A DNA stretch of 49,756 nucleotides, taken from positions 1 through 49,756 of the forward strand of contig NZ_NVQE01000041.1 of the NCBI RefSeq assembly GCF_002591975.1, read 5' to 3'. The notes under the pieces were generated by a model. It searched no databases. It was not told where the DNA came from and was given only the letters and a program-made list of their open reading frames with translations. The translations under genes were made by a program, and so were the position numbers. This document shows positions 34,301-39,982 of this stretch, in pieces. The stretch is from Mycobacterium neglectum. Lineage in GTDB: Bacteria; Actinomycetota; Actinomycetes; Mycobacteriales; Mycobacteriaceae. Numbering within the stretch: the first letter of the stretch is position 1; every line of letters begins with the position of its first letter.

Positions 34301-34943
34301 CCGGATTGTCCGCATCGACCTCGGGTGACTCGTCAGCGATCGATGGCGTCGTCGATGATTGAGACGACTGGTCGGAGTTGGGCTCTACGGCAATCGGTTG
34401 CGAGCCGTTGTCTGAGGTATCCGCGGTCGTTGTCTGAACTCCGTCTACCACCGGGCCATCGACGGGATTTGCGAATTGGTACTGGTCCCCAGTAGTTTCC
34501 GCGACGGGCAGGCCGTGGATCGGATCGCCGCCCGATTGATCTCCCTCGGTCTGGGTGGCGGAAGGGCTAGCACCGTCGGGCGCCTGCGAAGAGGGGTCGC
34601 CTCCGTCATCGGCATGCATGGGCGGCGCACTGTCCCGGCGCCCCCCGTCGTCGGCGGGTTGATGGTCGACGGTTTGCGACGGTGCCGTGGTCGCCGGATC
34701 AGTTTGTGTTGCAGCGCCGTTGCCCTCTTCTTTGGTCGCCGATACAGACTGATCGGTCGAAGGGTCACCACCCCGTGGACCGTTTGCGTTGGTCGGGTCC
34801 TGACTGTTCTTCGTGCTGCCGTTGTCCGACGCCGTGTGGCGGTCGGTGTCGCCCGGATGGTCGCCGTCCGGCCCGATGGACGGCAAATCACCGTCAGGCG
34901 GTGGCCGGCTGTCGGGAGCCTGGCGTACCGGGCTGCTGCCCAT
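25383..34943 (-). CDS. Giant multi-domain polymorphic effector/toxin (about 3186 residues)
   Basis: Layout from ATG 34943: residues 1-330 Pro/Thr/Asp-rich linker. Papain-like toxin/deamidase-type domain 1 has Cys339 (ENCVYAN), His417 (GGHTYLAVND) and Asp432. DUF1023-type alpha/beta-hydrolase modules follow at about 513-905 (GHSYGS, Ser771), 1008-1410 (AHSYGS, Ser1271), 1511-1771 (nucleophile replaced by Gly1760, no C-terminal half) and 2070-2468 (GYSYGS, Ser2323). A glycerophosphodiesterase domain with VVAHRGAS (His1781), FPEQT and LECDIHLTKDG occupies about 1778-2027. GNAT-like domains (RGKGFS) lie at about 2538-2668 and 2960-3098, flanking papain-like domain 2 (Cys2785, His2863). The order and upstream WXG100 and channel-like genes mark an ESX-exported effector. 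Targets are unknown. The start overlaps the channel gene by 50 bases in another frame. Confidence 0.85.
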   Translation of the reverse strand: MGSSPVRQAPDSRPPPDGDLPSIGPDGDHPGDTDRHTASDNGSTKNSQDPTNANGPRGGDPSTDQSVSATKEEGNGAATQTDPATTAPSQTVDHQPADDGGRRDSAPPMHADDGGDPSSQAPDGASPSATQTEGDQSGGDPIHGLPVAETTGDQYQFANPVDGPVVDGVQTTTADTSDNGSQPIAVEPNSDQSSQSSTTPSIADESPEVDADNPVTATPTAPTNGHGQPPTTGSPPPTSAPVTSPSATSQPPATKAPTQSTSEGREPSRDRTRPAEADGPAKQSAGASNTSQATEPVASIAETTVTPTDPNGDQPTVDSRTNTDHVGPDPQQDADKENCVYANADQLTRRYAKYGRDFRVTAEITPEGVPARELFEAADSDADFATYEEVRKRLRILGDGSSAIIASSWAGQRQGGHTYLAVNDGNQIYLIDRGIRSPWPPDWGEQQVSQTAVGYLDKYGNPESSLADSAIKLKAADAIGFAKGHPDGGYGSSDGDGRSGDQWRDEVSQRTVAENALAARGLTPDQADQVRNPLGLMEAASERSRDNATWWDSLTGREQRALIETYPQDIGNAEGIPATARHAANTQSMKQERAELQKRLDRGERLTRDQRKQLARLDRIQQALDKAGEVATQAGVKGPLLIAFDPTAFGGDGRALVSFGTTNSDPYQATSVAWHVPGRGMDIDQIGPVMGDALNQLRSTLAEEPKINAASIAWIGYDTASGWKGFRAAGSTFAAAGGAILYSDIRAFNTAHDIRTPDDKPFSGNHIFGHSYGSTTTSHAAKGGRLARQVSTVTLIGSPGAGPLQQASDAGIGAENFYVASSSRDPYTVLGGRTPGSSGRLFGFGLGVDPSMQSFGAQRIAAEFSAEMDSRRTNLTHNAYYRYVDRSADPPVRTESLANFGRIAAEHDVSREQHRTVDERPRHQLGWRTIEPADGRALRLDDDIGRTHAGDRDTRRLWNPRFRTPATEIDGHTSPNELSTTESDTADGTPSPADVLSTINARTARELADHALRLRVPPVDAVRLANPLGEAELAVGRAEANAKWWASLSDGRGEGYSDAQKALLATYPAELGNAEGIPPLVRHEANNSRLQEDLARRDDLVNRRDNGLPLNREQVAFMERMKAIEDAMRSSAKAAHGAEVGGPYLLAYDRDAFGGNGRAIICFGDDPYKAESVSWYIPGMTTKIDKLRTMALRAVHQLESVKRTDQNLSASSLAYIGYNAPGSFDPRVAFPTMARAGGETLYSDIAAFNAGRDAYANDGSHFSGNHIFAHSYGSASISYAGEGQRLRGQVTTITLIGSPGAGPLKHAADFGIGNNVFVAASSRDEVTSFGSDKPGGRGRAVDKIGLGVDPAMESFGARRVTSEFTAEMDHVGRGSRGTHSTYWSYAAHDGEVRVRSESLANFGRIAANQGASVIPEQRRTLVEGARNKVRAAQRTYDPAVGRPLLYVDDPGHPRRNGPRHLWNPGWNTGGPGISTPIGHLDADGNPVGFPKPDEIGRGHHDAGDDSTPAQRALRQRVPPLTPAELASPLGRGELAATRAQANAEWWNRLSSDPEAHQALLRTHPYAIGNADGIPADVRDTANHRVLQGYRDRANGLRADAANGRRLKSWQRKWVERVRQIDAALQQAAVAAERAGHDRPLLLAFDPGAFGGKGRVLLSFGADPYHAQAVSWHVGRHSIDGLQSEVGSALTQLQANLDQVESASAIVWVGDEASKVRLPWASTRPVGPDGVLYSDLAAFRAVRNVFGAGDPLVGSRVYAGGSAAHSRTLWLPPDAGSQVVAHRGASHEFPEQTLAAYEEALRQGANALECDIHLTKDGQLICLHDKKVDRTSNGSGDVSEMTLAQLQALDFGGWHPSAELGDAQGDTGILTLERLLELVNGRDQPVTLFIEIKQRGGELETALVDLLNRTGLANPASPADARVAVISFYPDALVRVHRGAPNVPTVQLGLTQLGSITRHVGGTIGATAIGPSIAALRANPEMVELAAARGMATYCWTVNDQADVQFARDLGVTWIATDHPGRTSAWLQGEATIPTSDQGTPGDVTESQSGADTTPVSERSESEAEARVKDALAQRVPPVTPGELRNPLGPMEEARARARNNAAWWKGLTPEQRQLLIDAHPADIGNAEGIPPADRDAANNVVLRQLRDQADRIQTKIDQFERPTRAERKLLARVNKFEAALDKARRDAQRAGVDGPLLLAFDPAEFGGDGRAVLSFGHDPYDADSVSWHVPGIQTTLRSLFGFYTGCALNHLQSTMREKTNLKAASIAWIGYDTPSGLKLVRMINQSFARVGGDILFSDISAFNAGRATTTGGHFDGNHVFGYSYGSTATAHAGRDARLAGQIRTVSLVGSPGAGPVQHARDFGLDQDNVFAASSSRDLVTALGGRTTDSTTRILSPIARLLGLGLGVDPTMDFFGAVRVTAEVPAAMNRPLIGGTHHAYFLHANAAANPRVRSEALVNLGRIAAEQSRSVSREHHRTEGERRGLLRTVDPAGDRSVHRVGNPMWRDTADYRTPEFGQSQQHYRAMDPETRQADTRYADRLGEVVDGTDDVAAATQLASDLSGQYGPYRIRLEALRFGSEVRLSGVILNGDTEIGTLQWIFDRDADGKLVATNSGLVIQDAFKAMRGKGFSRAYSGQFERYFVRSGVDRIELKTHDKGGYAWPRQGFTWNTDPQLLQESLDSIKRSAAGLSPELSDQSRAAIDDMVARLNPSHPRLPEPIDIANLATPDDPHLGQRLLERVGQRQTDGFNLVRYMPLDTEFITSRPPGRFKSWLAGVFERRTDPNCGHDTIANVAQRYGRDIRVAVPRSRTGLPAWAVFDAVGSSSDFVASHDEVAAELRKRHLGPGSAAVLSVRWSDGRTGGHAYLAVNDGGRIYLEERRNGRTVRSDWPPYWGDGAVSRIAVGYLDSDGNAVRPLHDVPLRLAAADAIGDVQGVPDDPDFLQRQADYRAEDLTSREVDTRYAEPLGDVVDNASDLARAVQLALDLSGRYGPYHVIMGAEVGNEGVVVSGPIFNGDEEIGLQGRTFYRDTQPETRGELVVFEDLIGIDDEDLRGKGFSKAVIEKLGAYYVASGVDRVELKAALDNGGYAWARQGFTWLPHSDKLQESLDNIAISVLEMLEETGPDAVGPQAKAVLAAMLPRLDPEANDIPEPMELAMMTARDEPKLGYKLMNGVTWWGALYVKDQT
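27540..33405 (-). repeat. Four tandem-derived hydrolase modules inside the giant gene
   Basis: Modules begin with the same header (ALRLRVPPVDAVRLANPLG, ALRQRVPPLTPAELASPLG, ALAQRVPPVTPGELRNPLG and a diverged ALAARGLTPDQADQVRNPLG), followed by NAxWW and IGNAEGIP or IGNADGIP (module 2 LGNAEGIP). Each intact copy ends with LANFGRIAAE-type sequence and a HRTxxERR/WNPxW linker. Spacing of the nucleophile positions is 500, 489 and 563 residues. The copies have diverged too far for recent slippage. Confidence 0.8.
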
Positions 34944-35874
34944 CGGATGTCGTCTGGGTACGCCCCGGCGACACACCCGCGCCGCCGAGACCGCCGGCAC
35001 TACTTGTGGTCGAACTGACAACGACCATGAACGGATCGAGGGTGCCGCCGACCGATGCGGTGCCCGCGATGTTCCCCACGACACCGGCGGTGAAGAACGT
35101 CGTCGCGCCCTTGGCGGCTGCCCCGCCTCGGGTGGCGGCGGGACCCAGGTATGCCGAAGTGGGCACGGCGCTCGCTCCGCCCGCGCCGCCGCCGACGGTC
35201 GACGCGATTCCGTTCAGCAGCAACCGCTCGCCATTGACGTTGTAGCGGTTGCCCTGAATTCCGTAGACGATCCCCTCTTGGGTCGCCGCAATCCCCAACT
35301 CTTGGAGCGCTTCCTTCCAGCTTGCGTGCCCGGCCTGGCGGAATAGCTGCCGCACTGTCGTTCTGGTCAGCATGTCCCGCACCTTCTCGGCGAGGCGCCT
35401 GAGCAGCAGTGAGATCAACGTGCGGAATGAGGTGACGGTCGCCCATTCGATGGCCGGTATGGTCAGAGTCGATGCACCCCACGTCGGTCCGGCCATCGCC
35501 AGTGCGTACGAGATTTCGGCCGCAGCCAACACCAGACCAACTACGATCGACAGCTTCGAGTACTCGATCTCACTGCCGGTGTAGCCCGCACCCTCGCCCA
35601 AGGCCCGCAATGCGTCGGTGAGCTTGTCCACCGCGTAGTCGCCGTCGAAGAGCATGGCGAACTGGCGGTCGGCAGCCTCGGCGGTTTCGCCCATCAAAAC
35701 CGAAAGCGTTTCCCCGCGCACCCTGTTCAGGTCCGGGATCAGCTCATCCATCTCCTCGGCAGACGCAGCCAGAATCTCGTGGATGCGAGCCATGCCGGAT
35801 TCGCTGCCCTGGGGCCAGTGTCCTCCGGCAAGGTATGACACCCACTGGACCGATGGGGGAATCTGGATGTCCAT
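34894..35874 (-). CDS. CpnT-N-terminus-like channel/targeting protein of the effector cassette
   Basis: A protein of about 326 residues starting at ATG 35874 (MDIQIPPSVQWVSYLAGG). The IPPSVQW...WP opening and the long helical DLNRVRGETLSVLMG region match the WXG100-like N-terminal domain that in CpnT and related actinobacterial toxins targets the protein to ESX export. A hydrophobic stretch (LSIVVGLVLAAAEISYALAM) and a Gly/Ala/Ser-rich membrane-like C-terminal part follow. An in-frame GTG at 35901 is an alternative start. In most such systems this domain is fused to the toxin. Here it ends in a Gln/Pro/Gly tail that overlaps the giant gene by 50 bases. Confidence 0.75.
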   Translation of the reverse strand: MDIQIPPSVQWVSYLAGGHWPQGSESGMARIHEILAASAEEMDELIPDLNRVRGETLSVLMGETAEAADRQFAMLFDGDYAVDKLTDALRALGEGAGYTGSEIEYSKLSIVVGLVLAAAEISYALAMAGPTWGASTLTIPAIEWATVTSFRTLISLLLRRLAEKVRDMLTRTTVRQLFRQAGHASWKEALQELGIAATQEGIVYGIQGNRYNVNGERLLLNGIASTVGGGAGGASAVPTSAYLGPAATRGGAAAKGATTFFTAGVVGNIAGTASVGGTLDPFMVVVSSTTSSAGGLGGAGVSPGRTQTTSDGQQPGTPGSRQPATA

Positions 35875-35917
35875 ATGAGAACCGGTGTGGCGGTCCGCCA
35901 CACGTCATGGCCCGAAG

Positions 35918-36220
35918 CTAGGCCTGGTCCTGTTGCTCAAGGGAGTTCGCGGCGTCCTTCAATCCCGTTGAGTAATGGTCGAGGAGGCCCGTCTTGACGT
36001 CCACCGAACCGTCGACCCAATCTCGCTGCGCCAGGTAGCCAGAGCCGCCCTTGGCGAATTGGTCGCCGATATCGTCACCGTCACTCCCCCATGCGGCGCC
36101 TTCCCCCTCCAGCTTGGTTCTCAGTGACGAGAGCACGGCCTTCATTCGACCGCTGACGTCGTTGAGGTGTTCTGATGTGGCACGCAGATCGGGCGGCGTC
36201 ACACCTAGCGGGTCGGCCAT
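35918..36220 (-). CDS. WXG100-like protein of the effector cassette
   Basis: Exactly 100 residues from ATG 36220 (MADPLGVTPPDLRATSEHLN), with the helix-turn-helix pattern and a WG turn at GAAWGSDGDDIGDQF. GAGGAG lies nine bases before this ATG but touches the alternative ATG at 36229, so I prefer the shorter form. The C-terminal helix reads TGLLDHYSTGLKDAANSL. It is encoded between a YbaB-like gene and the channel-like gene and probably is the helical export partner of the latter. Fragments of a sister copy lie at 23245-23455. Confidence 0.85.
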   Translation of the reverse strand: MADPLGVTPPDLRATSEHLNDVSGRMKAVLSSLRTKLEGEGAAWGSDGDDIGDQFAKGGSGYLAQRDWVDGSVDVKTGLLDHYSTGLKDAANSLEQQDQA

Positions 36221-36225
36221 TGCTG

Positions 36226-36693
36226 TCATCTCCTCACGGTGGGGAATGCGGTGTCGGCCGCGGAGTCGTTATCGTGACGTGGCTTATTCGGTCGGTTCTC
36301 CGCAAAGGGTTCGAGCGCGCGCGGCAACAAATCTCGGATATCGGGTGCGCCATCGATCACGTCGGCCAGAGAGGGAAAGTGGGTCCGCCGATCGGTCAAC
36401 GGGGCCATCAGATCGGCCACTCGCGCGGCGGCTGCCCGTGCGGCCGTCTGCGCCGCCTCCGTGATGTGGCCCGACAGTTCCTCGAAGTCGTACTCGTCGA
36501 GATACGACTCGTCGATGACGGTGCTGATCAGATGGCCGGCTGCGTTGACTGTCACCTCGACCATGCCGTCAGCCACCGTCCCGCTCGCCGTGAGCTCGGC
36601 CTGCTTCCGTTGTACCGCCGCGATGTCGGCCATCTGCTCGGACGCCAGCGCCAACACTTCGGTCAGTTGATGACGTAACGCATCGTTGCTCAC
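36226..36693 (-). CDS. YbaB/EbfC-like protein of the effector cassette
   Basis: A 155-residue protein with the YbaB/EbfC core: LTEVLALASEQMADIAAVQRK helix, VEVTVNAAGHLISTVIDES hairpin, and the HITEAAQTAARAAAARVADL helix, then a Pro-rich tail. Such genes often open ESX effector cassettes immediately before the WXG100 gene. The stop of this gene lies within the ribosome-site region of that gene, so they are coupled. The start is GTG at 36693. It is distinct from the shorter EspL-like protein at 14190-14546. Confidence 0.82.
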   Translation of the reverse strand: MSNDALRHQLTEVLALASEQMADIAAVQRKQAELTASGTVADGMVEVTVNAAGHLISTVIDESYLDEYDFEELSGHITEAAQTAARAAAARVADLMAPLTDRRTHFPSLADVIDGAPDIRDLLPRALEPFAENRPNKPRHDNDSAADTAFPTVRR

Positions 36694-36699
36694 ATCGCC

Positions 36700-37062
36700 T
36701 CACTCACGACAACGCACCATCGGCGTGAACAGCCGCACCAGGGAATCGATATAGTCTCTCAGACCGCCGAAGTTCCGCAAAGCAATTTTCATGAAATCCC
36801 TTTGTGCCATTGTATTTTGGCTCGCGAACGCACCGGGGTACCAGATTGCCGTCATCAGAACGCGTCGACATCCATGCTTTTGCGGGCCAACGCCCACCGT
36901 CGCCGTCTCCTGCATAGGCAGGTACGTCGGCGCATTGCTCACGGGAAGAAACCAACGTCGATCGATGTTTGCGAAACTCACACCACCAGGCAATGTTTGA
37001 GCCCAATTGCCATCGAGATTCCAACCAACGCGACGTGCCTTTGCCCGCAAGGCATCAAGCAA
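36700..37062 (-). CDS. Orphan 120-residue open frame of unusual composition
   Basis: The frame would encode a basic protein with several aromatic residues (NLDGNWAQTLPGGVSFANID, RRWFLPVSNAPTYLPM, MTAIWYPGAF). I recognise no family. The DNA is clearly more AT-rich than both neighbours, and its third codon positions are less GC-biased. It fills the gap between the EspI-like gene and the cassette's first gene on the same strand. It may be a foreign gene, a fragment of one, or a chance frame in a recombination scar. Confidence 0.4.
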   Translation of the reverse strand: MLDALRAKARRVGWNLDGNWAQTLPGGVSFANIDRRWFLPVSNAPTYLPMQETATVGVGPQKHGCRRVLMTAIWYPGAFASQNTMAQRDFMKIALRNFGGLRDYIDSLVRLFTPMVRCRE

Positions 37063-37084
37063 TCATATTGACGCTGAAGCAGAT

Positions 37085-38545
37085 TCATTTCAGTGAACCT
37101 GGCTGCCGGTGACGCCCGCCGCGCAACCGGGGAAATTTCTCCGCGACGGCACCTGCTAGCTCACGATACGCCTCCACCGTCGCCGGCTTCAGCAAATCGA
37201 AGTCAATATCGGCACCCTCGGCCAGGTGCGGATCGAACGGGACGAGGTGCACCGAACGGCACCGTGCCTCGAAATGTTCGTAGACCTTGTCGAGCTTCAG
37301 CGCGGCCGAACCGGGTCGCGATGCGCTTAGCACCACGTGCGCTTCCCGCACCAGCGCCGAATGGCCGTGCTGTATCAGCCAATCCAAGGTCGCTGAGGCG
37401 CTGCGTGCCGCATCGATGGCAGGCGAACTGACCAAAACGATCGTGTGCGCCAGATCGAGCACCCCGGCCATCGCCGAGTGCATGATGCCCGTACCGCAGT
37501 CCGTCAAGATGATGTTGTAGTAGTGCCGCAGAATCTCGACTGTGCGCCGGTAGTCAGCCTCGCCGAACACTTCCGACACCGCGGGCTCCTGCTCGCTTGC
37601 CAGGACTTCGATTCGGCTGCCTGCCATTCGGGTGTGGTTACGTACGTCGGAATACCGCTTGATGTCCGGATCCGCCAACAGATCACGCACGGTGGACCCC
37701 GTTGAGTTGTCGCGCACCCGCTCGGCCAGGGTGCCTCGGTCAGGGTTCGCGTCGACCGCGATGACACGATCGTTGCGCATCAGCGCCAGCGTGGAACCGA
37801 GCCCAAGTGTCGTGGTGGTCTTTCCAACTCCGCCTTTGATGGACAACACGGCGATGCGGAAGTCTCCGCCGATCGGCCGACGGATCTGGGCGAGCAGGTC
37901 TTCCTTCCTGCGCTCCTTAAGGGACTCGCCGGGATTGACATGTCCCCCGCTGACCCGATGAACCGCGCGCCGCCACCCGGTCTGCGGAGCGTTGCGGGGG
38001 CGGTGGTCGATCTCGGCCTCGTCGAGCGAGGTCGGCACTCGAAAGGCGGTCGGTGGGGGGACCGTCGGCGGTGCGGGCATGCGGTGCGGTTTGGGTGGAG
38101 GCGGCCAGCCTGGTGGTGGTGGCGGAATCCAGCCGGGCGGAGGCATCCAGCCCAGCGGAGGGGGTGGCGGTAGCGGTGCTACAGGTGGAGATGACGGCCA
38201 CACTGGCTCCGCCCGCGGCGGTTCGGTGTGTTCGACATCGGTCGGCTCGGGCTCAGGCTCCGGCTCCCGCGGCGAGGGTTCGGAGCGCGGCGGCGCTGGC
38301 GGTCGCGACGGATCTGGCTCGAAACGCTCGGCGTACGCTCGCGAGCCGATCGCAGTGTGCAGCTGCCACGGCGGTGGCGCCAGCCGACGGGCGGGTGTCG
38401 GCTGCTCGGGTCCGGTGGTGTCGTCGGCGGGCTGCGGTTCAGTATCCTCCGTGCTGACCTTCCTCGCCGCGATCTGGTCTTGCAAAGCCGCGGCGCGCGC
38501 TTCGACCTCGTCGCGTGGTTTACCGTTCGGCATGTCGTGCGCCAT
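37085..38545 (-). CDS. EspI-like ATPase with Pro-rich N-terminus
   Basis: A 486-residue protein starting at ATG 38545 (MAHDMPNGKP) after AGGAGAGTG. Residues about 60-180 are strongly Pro-rich with acidic PEPEPEPT and a PPPPLGWMPPPGW repeat. From about 225 a MinD/ParA-type ATPase has SIKGGVGKTTTTLG (P-loop near 233-243), VIAVDANPDRGTLAERV and DCGTGIMHSAM. This matches M. tuberculosis EspI layout, where the gene precedes eccD. It lies 51 bp downstream of mycP in the eccC-eccD-mycP-espI run. It probably regulates secretion according to ATP level. Confidence 0.88.
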   Translation of the reverse strand: MAHDMPNGKPRDEVEARAAALQDQIAARKVSTEDTEPQPADDTTGPEQPTPARRLAPPPWQLHTAIGSRAYAERFEPDPSRPPAPPRSEPSPREPEPEPEPTDVEHTEPPRAEPVWPSSPPVAPLPPPPPLGWMPPPGWIPPPPPGWPPPPKPHRMPAPPTVPPPTAFRVPTSLDEAEIDHRPRNAPQTGWRRAVHRVSGGHVNPGESLKERRKEDLLAQIRRPIGGDFRIAVLSIKGGVGKTTTTLGLGSTLALMRNDRVIAVDANPDRGTLAERVRDNSTGSTVRDLLADPDIKRYSDVRNHTRMAGSRIEVLASEQEPAVSEVFGEADYRRTVEILRHYYNIILTDCGTGIMHSAMAGVLDLAHTIVLVSSPAIDAARSASATLDWLIQHGHSALVREAHVVLSASRPGSAALKLDKVYEHFEARCRSVHLVPFDPHLAEGADIDFDLLKPATVEAYRELAGAVAEKFPRLRGGRHRQPGSLK

Positions 38546-38596
38546 CACTCTCCTCACGATCCGGCGCTCCGTTCGATTCCGATCGTACGTTCGGCT

Positions 38597-39982
38597 TCAA
38601 CGGTCCCGTCTCCTGGCTACTGCGATTGCGACCGAAGCCGCCATCACGGCGAGGCTGGCTGCGGTGACAGTCAGCACGATCGCGCGGGCGCGCACATTCC
38701 CCGGGTCAGGTTGCGGCGGAAGGCTAATCGGCACTCCTGCGGCGGATTGTGGTTTGCCGTCGGTGAGCGGCAGTTGATAGGTCAGGGCGGCAATGGGGTC
38801 TATCACCCCGTATCCGGTGGCCAGATCGGGGCCGTCGCCGGGTGTCCGTGCGGTGCGCTTGACCAGATCCATTACTTCGGCTGCACTCAACTGGGGGAAC
38901 CGTGATCTGATCAGCGCCACCAACCCGGACACAAACGGCGTCGCGAAACTGGTCCCGTTCAACGGTGCCAGCCCATCCGACCCGACCTGGGCGTTGATGA
39001 GCCCGGGCCCGTTGGCGTCCAGCGAGGTGACCCGTTCACCCGGCGCGGCCACGGCGACCCATGGCCCGTGCAGAGTGAAATCGGCTGGCGCCGCAGATGT
39101 CGTCACCGCGCCGACCGTCAGCACGTAGTCGTCGAACCATGCGGGGCTGGCGATGGTGCCGACCGTGTCCCAGGCGGTGTCCAGTGGCTGATTGGGGTCG
39201 GCGATGGTGTTCTGCGAGCTGCACGTGCTCTGGTCGTTGAAATTACCTGCCGCAGCGACGACTACGACGTTGCGTTCGAACGCATACCGCACGGCCTGGC
39301 CCAGCGTGAGGTCGTCGAGTCCGGAGGCCACGGGCGCGCATGCCACCTCGGACAGGTTGATCACCGTGGCGCCGAGGTCGACGGCACGCGTGACGGCGAG
39401 CGCGAGCGTGCGGGTGTCGCCGAAGCCCGGTGATACGGCGTTGGGATTTTCGCTGCTGTCGGCGGAGTACCCGACGGGCCCGAACACCCCGCTGTTCTGC
39501 CGGATCGACAGGATCGAGGCCTCGGGCGCGATGCCGGCGAAGCTGTCGTCGGCAGACGGTGCGGCCGCAATGATCCCCGCCACGAGCGTGCCGTGCGCGT
39601 CGCAGTCCTGCAGCCCGTCGGAGTTCGACACGTAGTCACCACCGGCCTCCAATGCGCGTAGTCGCGGATGCCGGTTTACGCCGGTGTCGATCACGGCGAC
39701 CTTTTGCCCCGCCCCCCGCGAGAAACGCCACGCCGAGCGGTATTCGAGCATGGCTTCCGCGCTGGTCTGCTTCATGAAGTCGGTGGATCCCAAGACGCCG
39801 GTCGGTATCCCACAGATCGCCTTCAGCTCCGTTGGAATGGGCGGACCGACCGGCCCGCTCGGAGGTGGGCCGGGCGCAACGACGGGCGGCGTGACCGCAT
39901 GTGCGCGCGACGGAATTCCGATGCCCACGACCGCGACGAGAACAGCGCCCACGAGCGCCGCCCAGCGGCGGACGAGACTCAT
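38597..39982 (-). CDS. mycP: Mycosin, membrane-anchored subtilisin-like protease
   Basis: A 461-residue protein with an N-terminal signal peptide (VRRWAALVGAVLVAVVGIGI, cut near SRAHA), a subtilisin domain with the triad Asp near 98 (VAVIDTGVNRHP), His near 129 (CDAHGTLVAGII) and Ser near 343 (LNGTSFATPFVSG), and a C-terminal membrane anchor ending in RRRDR. MycP caps and stabilises the ESX membrane complex on the periplasmic side. The ATG at 39982 shares a base with the eccD stop (TGATG). A longer open frame upstream only shadows eccD. Confidence 0.95.
   Translation of the reverse strand: MSLVRRWAALVGAVLVAVVGIGIPSRAHAVTPPVVAPGPPPSGPVGPPIPTELKAICGIPTGVLGSTDFMKQTSAEAMLEYRSAWRFSRGAGQKVAVIDTGVNRHPRLRALEAGGDYVSNSDGLQDCDAHGTLVAGIIAAAPSADDSFAGIAPEASILSIRQNSGVFGPVGYSADSSENPNAVSPGFGDTRTLALAVTRAVDLGATVINLSEVACAPVASGLDDLTLGQAVRYAFERNVVVVAAAGNFNDQSTCSSQNTIADPNQPLDTAWDTVGTIASPAWFDDYVLTVGAVTTSAAPADFTLHGPWVAVAAPGERVTSLDANGPGLINAQVGSDGLAPLNGTSFATPFVSGLVALIRSRFPQLSAAEVMDLVKRTARTPGDGPDLATGYGVIDPIAALTYQLPLTDGKPQSAAGVPISLPPQPDPGNVRARAIVLTVTAASLAVMAASVAIAVARRRDR

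Noticed and set aside
25383..34943. CRISPR or tandem DNA repeat inside the giant gene.
   Set aside because: The repeats are protein modules of about 500 residues with diverged DNA, not short spaced repeats.
34944..35084. Start of the giant effector at 35084.
   Set aside because: It would overlap the channel-like gene by about 190 bases with Arg-rich shadow sequence; ATG 34943 is the first reasonable start.
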